Below are positions 1 through 10,447 of a DNA stretch of 64,000 bases, one piece after another. The notes below the pieces were generated by a model. The model was not told the origin of the DNA. It saw nothing but the letters and a program-made list of their open reading frames with translations, and did not search any database. Position 1 is the first letter of the stretch. The number at the start of each line of letters is the position of its first letter. The stretch is from Gnetum montanum (Eukaryota > Streptophyta > Gnetopsida > Gnetales > Gnetaceae): positions 1,533 through 65,532 of the forward strand of contig MNCI01006929.1 in the NCBI GenBank assembly GCA_015680685.1, read 5' to 3'. Made by a program: the position numbers and the translations under genes.

Positions 1-898
1 TTTACGAAGAGGTAGCAGAGGGCTTCGTTCACAATGCCAAAGCGGTATGGACGTGTAGGCGATCCATTGAACAATTGTGGCTCCAAATTCAGGCGAAAGA
101 GAAGGAGAATTCTGAATTGTCAACGGAACGTGATGATCTGAAGGCCCGATACGAGTTCACCGTAGCTAAATTAAGCAATGATCGCTCTTGGCGGACCTCC
201 AAGGTCACGTATACAAGGTATTGGAACCTACTCAATCGCCATGCGGGGCTCATACGGAGACTAGGGGAGCGCAGGGCCCAAATTGATTTGCTGAACACCA
301 AATGCCAAGATTGGAAGGCTTTCGCCTCCAAAGTACGCAAATGGGGGCAAGATGAGAAGAACCACAAGAACCAGTACAAGCAGTCACTAAAAGAAGTATC
401 TATTGAGAAGTGACAGTTAGAAATGTTTGTGGAGGGTCTTGGTCTATGCTCTACCTTTGACACATTCGCCCAAAACACAATTGTAGAGATGGAATCTCCT
501 AAATGGCGGATAACGATAGCCTCTGGGGAGGTGTCGGTGGGAGAATTCCCCTTGAAACGTCCCACCTGGTCGGATGTTGACAAGGGAAAGGCTCTGGCAG
601 ATATTGACTTGGGTCTCGATGGGACGGATTGGGTAAGTGTTTCTGAAGAGGAGATTCTACGACGACTTGAATTCGGCTTGGGGGGACCTCTTATGGTAAG
701 CGTTTTGTCTTTTTGGAGTTAATTAATTGACTAATGTTTGAAATTTTGACATTCGCTCATTTTTTGTGTTGATTATTTCCTCTTTGGTCTTTTCAGGATG
801 AAGGTGGGGATGAGACTGGAGAAGTTGGCCCCAGTGGAGTAGGGGCCTCTGATTCTGGTGGGTCCAAGGAGGACGATCCTCATGCCCTAGATGTTTAG
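1..898 (+). pseudogene. Antisense extra ORF of element M, C-terminal part, coiled-coil-like, one spliced intron
   Basis: The reading frame is open from the left window edge (codon at 3-5), so the N-terminus lies outside. It runs to an in-frame TGA at 411-413, continues in the same frame to 695, and after a GT-AG intron ends at TAG 896-898. The first part is rich in K, E, R, Q and L and looks like a coiled coil; the middle is acidic (repeated EEE/DVD); the tail is Gly/Ser/Asp/Glu-rich and ends in ALDV. I recognise no domain. It runs convergently towards the minus-strand gag-pro of element M, 550 bp away, so it is antisense to that element. Plant Ty3/gypsy Tat elements are known to carry extra, sometimes antisense, ORFs; this assignment is inferred from position. 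The single stop may be a real nonsense mutation, as the frame either side is intact. Alternative: a captured host gene 3' end. Confidence 0.6.
696..796 (+). other. Predicted GT-AG intron in the antisense ORF
   Basis: Donor ATG|GTAAGC and acceptor TTTTCAG|GATG, preceded by a T-rich tract. The intron is 101 bp and phase 0. Reading through reaches a stop at 720-722, whereas splicing adds 33 acidic/Gly-Ser codons and ends in TAG. Codon frame and composition agree on both sides. Confidence 0.6.
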
Positions 899-1124
899 CA
901 TTTTAGCACTTTTCGTTTTTCGATTCAAACTTATACTGAAACTGTAACTTGAAAATTATGAAATGAACAGAGACGGTTGATTGTATGTAATAACATATAT
1001 ATATATATATATATTTGTTATTGATTTTGGATTTAACATGCCATAGAAATGTAAAATATTTTGGTTTGTTTTCTGTTTTAAGTGTAATACAGGAAGCAAT
1101 TATAAAAGTAGAACGAAAAGCAAG
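899..1124. repeat. AT-rich 3' flank of the antisense ORF with an (AT)n microsatellite
   Basis: An (AT)n run of about 20 bp lies at 995-1014. The rest is AT-rich sequence after the antisense ORF, suitable for transcript ends, with no other gene seen. Confidence 0.7.
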
Positions 1125-1460
1125 TACTAGTTTATGGCCATTTCGGGCCCCATGCGTAGTTTATGGCCATTTCGGGTCCCATGCGTAATCAAGGGATGTT
1201 TTGGAGGACGCGGATAGATTTCTCAGCTAACCGATCATTGCTGATCGTGGCTAGTTTTATGTCATTGCGGACATGATAGTTTAGTGTCATTTCGGACCGG
1301 GAGTGGCATTAATTGTTTTTCCTGTTTTACCATAGTTTAGTGTCGTTTCGGACTTGTTATAGTTTAACGTCATTTCGGACTTTTTATAGTTTAACGTCAT
1401 TTCGGACTTTTTGTAGTTTAACGTCATTTCGGACTAAGAGTGGTAGTATCATTTCAGTAA
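1125..1460 (-). repeat. Short-repeat cluster downstream of protease, element M
   Basis: On the minus strand the motif CCGAAATGACGTTAAACTA occurs about eight or nine times. Three near-identical copies at 1360-1435 are in tandem at about 27 bp; diverged copies (CCGAAATGGCCATAAACTA type) lie at 1131-1185 and others at 1246-1350. The cluster starts at the end of the gag-pro frame. Elements A and B carry the same motif in the same sense orientation in their protease-RT spacers and after integrase. Confidence 0.85.
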
Positions 1461-3403
1461 TTTTTTGATTTTTTTCGTCTTAATGTTAGACGATATTTCA
1501 ATAGGTATGATCCGGTATTCAGCGTCTCCTTCGCTGATTACGTTAAACGGTAATTCGGCCCATGGGACTTCCGATGGAATGTCTTTTGTGTTAGCGTTTT
1601 TAGATATTTCAGTGTCCGTAGAGAGCTCTATATTAGCTTCTACTCGAGGAGGGACAGACGTTTCTGTTTGAGGAGATTTTTGTTCCATGTTAGAAGATTT
1701 ACTGCTTACCGATGATCGTAGATTTTCGTTACTTTGGCTAGGCTTTTCAAGTCCATGTCCATATGCGATGAGATAATAGGAGTAACTGCTTCGCCATGTA
1801 TGATGATTTCTCTGCCTTCATAAGGCAGATGAATTTCCTGATGGATAGGGGAAGAAACAACCCTCAGTTGGGCTAACCAGGGTCTTCCCAATATCAGGTT
1901 GAACCCTGGCATCTCGTCCACTACTAGGAATTCAGCAAATGTCGAGAATTGATCTCCCGCTATAAGGTCTAAGGTTATTGAGCCTTTCATCATTACGCGT
2001 GACCCACTGAATGACCTTAAACATGTAGTCATGGCTGGTTTAAGTAGTTTAGTAAGCCCTAGCTGCTCGATAATGTGGTATGACACGACGTTTGTCGCAG
2101 CTCCATCGTCTACATGGACCCTATGTATTTTAAATCGGTTTATACAGATTGTTATGAACATGGGAGCTGTTGTCACCTCCTTCGTTTTTTTATCGACCTT
2201 GATGTTGTCGTCATGAAAGTTTAGAGGCTTAGGAGTAGTCCCATGGGGTGAGAACATCACCGCATGGATGGAGGATTCGTTTGGGGGTAAATCCTCGCTC
2301 ACCGGGATTGATGTTAACATGCGCACTAGAGCTTCCCGATGCGTTTGAGATGTTAGGACTAAATCATACAAGCTCAGTGAAGTGTTTTTTTGTTTTAATG
2401 CTTGCGTGACTTTTGTCAAGGCGGCTGCGAGGTTTTCACTATTGGGGGTGTCTCTATCGGTGCTGATTGGATCCATTGGACCCAACAGTCTTATCTCCCG
2501 TCTTGTTGGTTTGTCAGTTTTCGGAGCTGTCGTTTCGGATGATTCATGTTTTTCAGATGACTCACCTTCATTGCCTGTGGTTGGTTGATCGATAGATGAT
2601 GACATGGGCACGGAGTTGAAGGGAGTGGGCTTAGGTGGCCCCAGAGCTAACCCTTGGCACTCTTTCTCCATACGTTCACGCGCGAGTCTATCTCCGGGAC
2701 ATTCTCGCGCGCAGCGTGGAGGTGCCATTGGTTTTGGCATTTCGGGTTGCCCTGGGAGTTTTACCACATATGGGGTTGGGCGGGATGATGCTTGTACTGT
2801 TGGATGTGCTTGGTTAGAGGGTTGGACAGGTACCCTAACAATGTAGGGCTTAGGTTGGCGTTGTGTTTTTGACACAGAGGCTTGGTAGTCATGGGGACCT
2901 TTAGGTATTCTAATGATAAATGGGGCTGGTTTCGGCGAAGGTTGGACCTCCGCAGTTGCAGTTGCTGAGGGTACTCGCACCACAAAAGGAGTAGGGCGGC
3001 TATGCGGAGTTTGTGCGTTTAGGGGAGTGACGCGAGGGACACGCACCACATATGGCTTGTCGCGTGTCGTGGTGTTGGGTGGTGCCACTGCCGGGGGTAT
3101 CTGAATGACATACGGCTGTTGTAAAGGATGGGACAGCCGGAGTGCGGGTGTAGACGCAGGGGCAGGTGTGCGAACTACAAAAGGTTTGTTGGATGTTTGC
3201 TGCGTATATTCGAGAGATATGGTGTTAATGTGAGATGGCTCAGAACCATCGTCAAGGCAGACTGTACTGATGGTGTATGGCGCCTCTTTAGTGTTTAAAG
3301 GATCTTTATAGATCCCCATAGCTTGATTTTGCGGTTGAATCGGGTTTGCTTCGTCGAAGGTGATTTGGCCTTCACCGATCATTCGCTGTAGGTCCTGCTT
3401 CAA
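1449..3403 (-). pseudogene. Ty3/gypsy (Tat type) gag linker and aspartic protease, element M
   Basis: The 565-residue stretch 3403-1706 continues after one frameshift near 1710 into 1688-1449. Residues 74-217 hold seven copies of a P-[FY]-[VI]-[VI]-x-x-P motif at 20-25-residue spacing. The retropepsin domain covers about residues 405-540: active-site segment HVDDGAATNVV (432-436 DDGAA), then a GFNLILGRPWL segment typical of plant gypsy proteases. The tail (WAELPFNV, then PIEIS) matches the end of the protease frame of element A. The catalytic triplet is D-D-G rather than the usual D-S/T-G; element A shares the D-D, so this may be ancestral. It follows gag in the same frame, separated only by a TGA at 3434-3436. 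No RT is seen before the left edge. Confidence 0.85.
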
Positions 3404-5577
3404 GGTGAAACAGTAATCTGTTCCGTGCCCATTTCATTGATGGTAATCGCAAAAGCGATCCATCCTGAAGCCTTTAGGTACAGGAGGCTCATCCGGCGTT
3501 GCTAGGCTTGGGTTCTGAACGAGTTGACAGAACCGATCATGTCTCTGGATGGCCGTGAGAGATAACTGTTTATACTGCATTAAACCGGCATTTAGGAGCT
3601 GATCAAAAAGCAGGGATGGCTTCATGGGCAGGGGTGTATATTGATAGGGTTCTTTCCTCTCAAAATTGCGTGTGCGGTTCGCTGGATTATGTTGTGACGA
3701 TGATTCTTGCGCAATCGTTAGAGTTGGTTTGTTGTAATTAGCAGGGGTTTGCGGCAGCCTAGTTTGTTGTTGTGCCCCTACTATCGATGCTATGGTCATT
3801 TTAGCTTTTTCTTTATCTTTTTTAGCATGTTGATTTTTAAAGGTTATGTAGGTGGGTCATTGCTATTTTGGGTTGCTTCTTCTATGTTTTTAATTTGCTC
3901 GAAGGCTTGGTTGAGATTACGCGCGTTTAGATAGTACAGCTTGGATTTAAAGAAATCATTGATGGCCCCTTTCAAAATAGTGAGCAGGTATGTCTGGGAA
4001 ATTTCCTTGTGCAGCTCATTGAGGGCTGCGCTCCACCTCTGAATAAATTTCTGGACCGGTTCAAGCGGTGCCTACTTGACCTAAATGAGGCTGTCTAGTG
4101 TGGCCTCAGGTTTTAGGTTATATTTGAACCTGGTCACGAACTGGTGTAGTAGGTTCTCCAAGGAGGAAACAGAGTTTCTTGGGAGCTCCCTATACCAATC
4201 GAGTGCTCTCTCCGAGAGGGACATGGGAAACACGTGAAGAATTGCATTGGGCCATGCTTGTAGCAGTGCACACTCTAACCTGAACGTTATTAAATGTGCA
4301 TTAGGATCTGTCTCCCCATTGTACTTGGTTAGCGTTTGTAGGGAGACGCCTTTGGGCAGAGTTAAAGGCAGGATGGAAGAGCTGATGGGGTCATCATTAT
4401 AGAAGTCTACTACCTTCAACTCCCCGTCAGCGGCTGTCTTAAGGCGGTTTACCTTGTCAGTTAATTCCTGCATCATTCTTTTAGCATCTGCCCAATCCTG
4501 AGCATTTGGGAGCATGGCGGTTTGGGCTTGTGGCACGCTGTATGGGTTAGACTGTTGAACGGTGGATTGGAAGGCTGAAAGTTGTGTTGTTGGTGGTTGC
4601 GTTTGTCGGAAGTGTACAGTAGGTGGCACTAGGGGCAATACATTATAAAGAGGAGGTTGTTACTGCTGTGATCGTGGCTGTGCCTGGGGTACATGAGCTG
4701 GTGGCAACGTGTGGGGTGGTACATAGTGGTGGGAAATCTGCTGCGATGTCGTTCCCATCATCGGCCAATGTCCGGCCATGTTGTACGAGGGGGCTCCTTG
4801 TTGGGTTACGGCAGTGAAAGGGGGTGTATGCGTTTGGACATGCGGGATGTAGTGGGCAGATATGGACATGGGTATAACATGTGGCATTCTTACCACTTGG
4901 GGTTGGAATGTCACTCCCACGTTACTGTGAGGGGACGGTGCTTGTGAGGATGAACCTGCAACTGTAAAAGGGAAGGTGTTGGGCAAAGGGTTGCCCTGGG
5001 GAGGGACCTGGGCTGACGCGGATGTTTCTTGTAACGACGCTTGGGTGTGGGCAGAGTTAAGGGGTTGGAGGCGTATGATCTCCCCTGCATCTGGGTTAAA
5101 GATGGGGTTCATGTGGTTATGTGGACTAAGATTATGGTAGGAGTCCTCATGCTCAGATTGCGTAGTGAATTCGTCCTCTTCGTCCCGTTGTGGATCTACC
5201 GTAATTTGGTCTAGCGATTGGCTCCTGTGCAGAAGGAGCTCCGTAAAGAGTTCTGAGAATTGTTCTAGAATGGAGATTACATCGTATGGGGAAGGGATGA
5301 ATTCGTATACCCCTCTATAAAATATTTCAAATTGCCTTTTTACTTTCATTTCAGCCTGATCTACTGCCAGGCCGGCTTGCATCTTAATGCAGATGAAGTT
5401 ATACTCATCTTGGGTTATAACGTTAGCGGCAGGGTCTCTCCCTTGTAACCTCAACGACCGATGGGGCCCCATTGTGGATTGCCCTCCCATATGTTGTGTG
5501 ATAGGTTGCTGGGCAGCCATTGTGTCTGAGATGTTAACGTTCTGGGTAGTAGCAACGGTGATGTTTATGGGATTCAT
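3404..5577 (-). pseudogene. Retrotransposon gag (nucleocapsid precursor), element M
   Basis: It starts at ATG 5577. The N-terminal 300 residues are Q/P/H-rich and disordered. The gag domain is at 4500-3850: a KGVSLQTLTKYNGETDPNAH segment, then ALDWYRELP and QKFIQRWSAAL, the classic plant gypsy gag fold. The zinc-knuckle-like CDYHQ-x-NGHGTDYC at 3455-3410 is a Tat/Athila-type C-x2-H-x-H-x-C. Damage: TAA at 4660 (probably from CAA), TAG at 4081 and again near 4073, a frameshift around 3845, and TGA at 3434 inside the knuckle (probably from TGG). Upstream lie a 310-bp leader and a primer-binding site, so the start is well placed. The product would be the capsid/nucleocapsid polyprotein. Confidence 0.88.
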
Positions 5578-5888
5578 GATGATAGATGGTTTGAGTGTGC
5601 GAGATTGATATACTGGGTAACCTAGTGTATGCGACTAGCATAGACGAATCTACAGCGTAAGTGTGCAGCGTATACGCTAGGGTTTATGTGCAGCGTAAAC
5701 GCTGGCGTAAATGTGCAGCGTAAACGAACGCTGGCGTAAGTGTGCAGCGTATACGCTAGGGTTTATGTGCAGCGTATAAGCTGAAGAATCGAAAGCGTAG
5801 ACGCTAAGAGTCGGGGGTTTAAATAGGGCAGCGAAAAGGCTGATGAGCGTAGACGCTGAGGAGCATGCATTCAAACCGTTTAAGCGGA
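5578..5888 (-). other. Untranslated leader of element M between primer site and gag
   Basis: No coding. It is filled with degenerate GCGTAnACGC-type words like those in the adjoining LTR, so the palindromic repeats continue past the LTR into the leader. Confidence 0.6.
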
Positions 5889-5889
5889 G

Positions 5890-5907
5890 GCCCTCCTTCT
5901 AGCGCCA
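5890..5907 (-). promoter_or_regulatory. Primer-binding site of element M
   Basis: The minus strand reads TGGCGCTAGAAGGAGGGC just inside the inferred LTR end (GGTACA plus a short gap). Element D has a matching TGGTACTAGAAGGAGGGC at the same relative place. The tRNA primer is not assigned. Confidence 0.75.
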
Positions 5908-5912
5908 ATTTC

Positions 5913-7062
5913 TGTACCTCCTGAAATCGTCGGTCCCCAGCTGGAACAGGAAACAGAGACCGCGGGATCGTAGGGCGAGCACAGAAGACCCTACCTTCGC
6001 CTGAGGGCATGCTGGAATGCACGAAGGTAGGGTACCTTGGGTGGTCCGTACGCGGATCAGATAAGGATTTCCCCAAGCACCACCGAAGTGTTATACGCTG
6101 GGTTATGTGTAAACGGAGCGTAAACAATGAAACAGACGTAGACAGAGCGTAGGCGTAAAGGGGCGTAAACATGGTCGGGCGTAAACGGCGTAAACAAATA
6201 TCGGCCCAGCGTAAGCGTATACAGGCATGAACAAAACAAGTGTAAAGAGCATAAGCAAATGTAAACAGCGTAAGCAGTGTGGGCGTATACGGATGCAAAT
6301 GGAGCGTGAACGTAAACAGGTGTAAATGAAGCATGGGACAAATTAACGTAAAACTGTAAAAGAACTTGCAACAAACGTAAACAGTGGATTACAGAGTCAA
6401 AATGTTGTGCACCGGTCTAACACAGTCGTGTAGGGACACAAGGTGGACGTAAAGCCCCAGTGGATGCAGGGATGCAGCTGGTTGGCACGGTAGGCGAAGT
6501 GCGGATTGTGCTCGGTGTACAGAACTTCCAGCGTAAGCATAAGCGTAAAGGGGTTTCTGGGCTCTTGTTTGCAGCGTAATTGCTCTGGGACTGCTCTGGT
6601 AAATTTTTTCTGACCTCGAATTTACGGAAAACTGGGCTATTTATAGGGGTAGGGTTACCGGGAAAATCAGACTGGGAGACACGTGGCGTATAGACCGGGT
6701 GTTTACAATTTAGAAACATGGTATACGCTGGGCGTATACGCTACAACAGGCCGGCGTATATGCTGGGCGTCTACGCTGGGCGTCTACGCTGGGTGTGGAC
6801 TTGGATGGATGCTGGCGTATATGCTGGGGCGTATACGCTGATGGATGCTGGACGTTGACTTGCTTCAATTCTTGCTCCTGTTGCACCTTCTGAGCATGTG
6901 TGTGAGGCGTGTATGCTGAGCGTCGGGCATAGACACTAGGCGTAGACGCCGGCACAACACTTGGTTTAAAACTGGGCGTATAGATTCTCAAAATTGCCGT
7001 GTGTGACTTCAGATGTAGCCAAAGTCGTCTGTGGGTCACGGGGATCTGCTTCTTGTCAGACA
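5913..7062 (-). repeat. 5' LTR of element M
   Basis: On the minus strand it begins TGTCTGACAAG (7062) and ends GGAGGTACA (5913), with the primer site next to it. A TATA box (CTATAAATAG, 6646-6637) divides U3 (about 420 bp) from R-U5. It is crowded with palindromic words such as GCGTATACGC and with AGCGTAAACG and GCGTAGACGC variants. The partner LTR lies outside the window, so the ends rest on TG...CA and the primer site alone. The element appears to have inserted in, or truncated, element A, whose gag is missing right of 7062. Confidence 0.65.
6637..6646 (-). promoter_or_regulatory. TATA box of element M LTR
   Basis: CTATAAATAG on the minus strand in a GC-richer context, in the LTR and upstream of the leader and gag. 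Confidence 0.65.
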
Positions 7063-7200
7063 AATGCTAAACTCAAAAATATTTGTGGTGTTCCACCTCT
7101 AGCTTAATTTGTCATTAGAGGGCTGATGCCCTCGATGGCCCCTACCCTACGCAACGTAGTTGAATAGCCTTCTCGTCCTGCAAGGTGAGAAGTCTACTTT

Positions 7201-8323
7201 GTGGGCAAGAAATTGAAGGGAAATACCGTTAAAGGTACCCCCAAGCCTACATCTTCGCCCCATGCATCTGTACCTTTGCCACCAAAGATGAAGGTTGACA
7301 CGACTACACAACCTGCATCACTCTCTCAACAAGGATCTGAACCTAGATCCGAAGTCACCTCTCCTTGAGAAATTTGTCTTCCGGAACGAATAGAAGAGGA
7401 GGAAAGTATCAAATAAGAGGGCAACCAAGACTTCTTGGATGCCCTCACATAGGTCAAATAAGTTCTAAAAAAAACACTCTGTTGAGCTTGTATGACCTAA
7501 TCATGATATCTATTCCACATCGTGAAGCTCTGATCTGCATGTTGAAACTAACTCTAGTCAATGAAGACATGCCCACAGAAGAAGAAGTGATTTACTCGGT
7601 CATGCTTTCCTCTGTGCCTTTAGGATTAGAACAACCTCAACCAACCTTCCATGACAACACCATTAGGGAAGGCCCCGAGAGGGGTCAGGTGACAACGGCA
7701 TGTCTTTTCATCATAATTCAGGTTGGCCAACACCGGATCTGAAGGGTACACGTTGATGATGAGGCCACTACAAATGTCATCCCCTTCGCCATTGTGGATA
7801 GGTTGGGCTTGGTCGACTAGGTCAAATCCATGACAACCTCATGCCTGAGGTCGTTCAATGGGGCATGGGTCATAGTAAAGGACACAGTTCATATGAACTT
7901 CGTAGCAGGGGACCAGTTACCCATAAATGCAACATTCATCGTGGTCGAGGAAATGCCTGGGTTTAACCTAATCTTGGGGAGATCATGGTGAGCAAAACTT
8001 AGGGCTGTTTCCTCACCCATACACTAGGAAATCCACTTACCATACATAGGTAGAGAAGTGGTGATCCACGGTGATGAACTAGCGACATAAGCAATTCACA
8101 ACATAGGCATGGAATAGGGCTCAGAAGTCATAACTTCTGAAAATGAAGTGCCTGTAGCAACCTACATTGACTACCTAGTAGAGGGGTTGGCTTAGCAAGT
8201 TGATCCCCAAAATGAAAAAGCATGGACTGAGTTGCCCTTCCAAGTAGGAGGCGATGACATAGACGAAGGCTCTGGCAGAACATCTCAGCCTTACGTTCCA
8301 ATCAACCCATGGCAAGTCAAGAG
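7201..8323 (+). pseudogene. Gag tail and protease remnant, element A
   Basis: A decayed relative of the protease region of M. The longest piece (7365-7742) has LLSLYDL followed by HREAL, matching M. After a TGA at 7741 come RVHVDDEATTNV (active-site region, Gly replaced by Glu), CLRSFNG, GDQ and EMPGFNLILGRSW. The end, TELPFQVGGDD and then PINPW, matches M's tail. TAG/TGA/TAA codons break the frame at several points (for example after LGLVD, after GRSW and after SPIH). Most of gag is absent because the LTR of M abuts at 7062. The frame ends at a possible splice donor (8323/8324). Inactive. Confidence 0.8.
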
Positions 8324-8525
8324 GTAACTACACATAGTTTAGCAACCCTACTGCTTCTTGCCCACTTGCCAACCCATACACATTCATCACTTTTTTCTTC
8401 TCTAACATGCCATTCTTTGGCATGCTACGCTATGTCCCGAAACAATCTAAAACTAGCAATGGCCCAAAATGGCCTAAAACTAGCATCGTTGCTTTTTTCT
8501 TTATTAACATACAATTATCTTGGCA

Positions 8526-9540
8526 TGTTATGCAAAGGGTTTTCTTGGTTGGGGGAGGCCTCTTCCTTTGCAACTCCTTGGGCATAGTCTCGGCTATGAG
8601 ACGTTCCCCTCATGTCACGCTATCAGCTATAGCAAGGGGCATCTCTCCTACGCTGTCCTGGCCACGAACGTTGCAAGCCACCAGAGCCTTGGTCGTTATA
8701 GATAACAACTCCCCAATTATTTCTGGGGGATCTTGGGATCGTGTGGTCTGGAGGATTTGGTGAATTCACGACTTGGAAATCTGGTTGCGATTTCACATGA
8801 CCCAGACTCCATCCTCTTGAACCACCAGAAACTCTGCGAAGTGCTTCAGATAGCCTATGTAGAAGGCATAGTGTATGTTGGACTGGGACTCCATTTTTTC
8901 ATGGAGTTCCAAAATCTCAACTTGCAAGCATTTGCATATGAAACTAGCCTAGTTGTAATGGGCCCCTTCTTCCATAACCTCCCACATTATCTAGGCCTAC
9001 TCGAGCCCTAGGACCTTCCCTTGGGTAAGCAGTTGGGGGAATGTGTGAGCATGGAAGATGGGGTAAATCTCCATGATGGGCCCATCCTTAAGATTATCCA
9101 TGGGGAGCCCTTTTCATTCCTTAACAAGCCCCAACCACTACTGGATATCCTTCTTCTGAAGGACCAACTCTCTCTGGCCCTTCGACCCTATGGGGATGCC
9201 ATTAGTAGGAACATTGAACCGGTCTGTAAACAGCTAGTCATTGATTTCAATGATCACTTGCAAATCCCATATGTGTGCATGGAAGCGGCCCATCCTTTCA
9301 GAGAAGGAGTTGACCAGGGAAAGCATCTCGGTGATAGGAACACTCGGATTCGGGGCCATGAACATATCCATGAGCCCCGCCTTTTGGAAGTCTTGGACCA
9401 AGGAGTCCGAGGCCCCATGGTTTAGCCAATGCTAGCTCGCTTCTACTTTGTCATATTTGAAGTAGATGTTTTCCCCCTACATCTCAGCGAATACCACTGT
9501 CACCTCCTGGGGCTTCTTCGCCCCTACAATAGTTTTCAAA
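8526..9540 (-). pseudogene. Antisense ORF in the protease-RT spacer of element A
   Basis: One minus-strand frame remains largely open over about 330 codons with about eight stops. Readable segments are KKPQEVTVVFAEM, LMDMFMAPNPSVPITEML, SFSERMGRFHAHIWDLQV, LFTDRFNVPTNGIPIG and EILELHEKMESQ. The tail is basic and proline-rich (ELQRKRPPPTKK), followed by an AATAAAG-like signal. The frame can start at 9540 after a possible acceptor TATTGTAG. I do not recognise the family. Position and orientation match the antisense ORF of M (1-898), but the surviving parts do not overlap enough to show homology; this could be the N-terminal half of the same kind of protein. Alternative: a separately inserted gene fragment. 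Confidence 0.5.
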
Positions 9541-9804
9541 AAACACGCTTAGCATAATGACGTAAGAAATACAAGAGCTCCGATGTGGGCTCTGCGCTCT
9601 GACGTTGAGAATGGAAAAATTGCCAAGGTTTAACCCTTATTTATTTCTGGTTGTAATGATAAAAGGGGTGAAACTTGCTACTCTCTCTCTCCGATTAATG
9701 CGGAGCACACCGTACAATGTAGCATGCTCACCCCGACATCGTAGCACTATTGACATTTAAGCCTTGACACACTCCTGAAAATAAAAAAATATATTTGTTT
9801 TTGG

Positions 9805-10340
9805 TTACGGGTCCAAAAAGACCTTAAACTAGTAACCCTGGCAACCACAGTGTGACCAGTCCGAAAAGACCTTAAACTAGCAATCCTAGCATAGTTGCAT
9901 CTCTAATAGTCCGAAAAGACCCTAAACTAGCAGTTTCAACCTGTTACACTTGTAGTCCATAATGACATTAAACTAACAATACCACATTCTTACATAGGTG
10001 CTTTTTGCATCTTCTTCCACATTGGCAGTGTCATAATTTTTAGCAGTCTCGTGTCTTCATATCAGCAGTTTGCATTTTCATATTAACAGTTTTGCACTTC
10101 TCATACCCATAATTTCCCATTTCACATACTACCATTTTGCATGTTAAGATTCTGCATGTTACAATTTGGCAGTCTGAAATAACACTAAACTAGCAGTTTG
10201 GCATTCACATATTGATCGTTTCACAGCTTCACACTTTGTGTTAGCAGTCTTACATTTTTAGCGGTTTTGCATTCTCATGCCTCGATGGTCCGCCATGACC
10301 TTAAACTAGAAAACTTCCAATCTTTATATCGTCACACTTT
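9805..10340 (+). repeat. Short-repeat cluster before RT, element A
   Basis: Six or more copies of the type CCGAAAAGACCTTAAACTAG, near 9812, 9862, 9912, 9957, 10172 and 10287, irregularly spaced by AT-rich sequence. They have the same sense orientation as the copies in M and B. A few more copies lie at 8410-8475, at the other end of the spacer. Confidence 0.85.
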
Positions 10341-10447
10341 GCGAGTTGCATCATGTCACTATTTTGCAAATTTTTGATACACACAATCTTTGCCGAAAGA
10401 TGCCTCTTAACTAGGCTTCTATCTTATGTTGGCAAGTCAAACAAAAG

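Larger units (their letters stand above)
8324..10447 (+). other. Protease-RT spacer of element A, candidate intron
   Basis: It starts at AAGAG|GTAACT, a good plant donor, and stops at the ATG that begins the RT polypeptide. It holds copies of the TTAAACTAGCA motif at both ends (8330-8475, 9805-10340) and an ORF on the opposite strand. Ogre-type Tat elements have an intron between protease and RT. Elements B and C have TATTGTAG|G just before the equivalent start; in A the acceptor is less clear. Splicing is inferred. Confidence 0.45.

Noticed and set aside
89-583. 164-codon open frame on the minus strand
   Set aside because: It overlaps the plus-strand antisense ORF, which has better composition, intron structure and a continuous frame to the window edge; this is its shadow.
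5640-6990. Possible CRISPR-like or telomere-like array
   Set aside because: Repeat units vary in length and sequence, spacers are not uniform, and the block has LTR ends, a TATA box and a primer site. It is LTR sequence.
8309-8763. Plus-strand frames of 92-118 codons just after the protease of A
   Set aside because: They begin across the candidate donor, contain the short-repeat motif, and overlap the better-supported minus-strand ORF.
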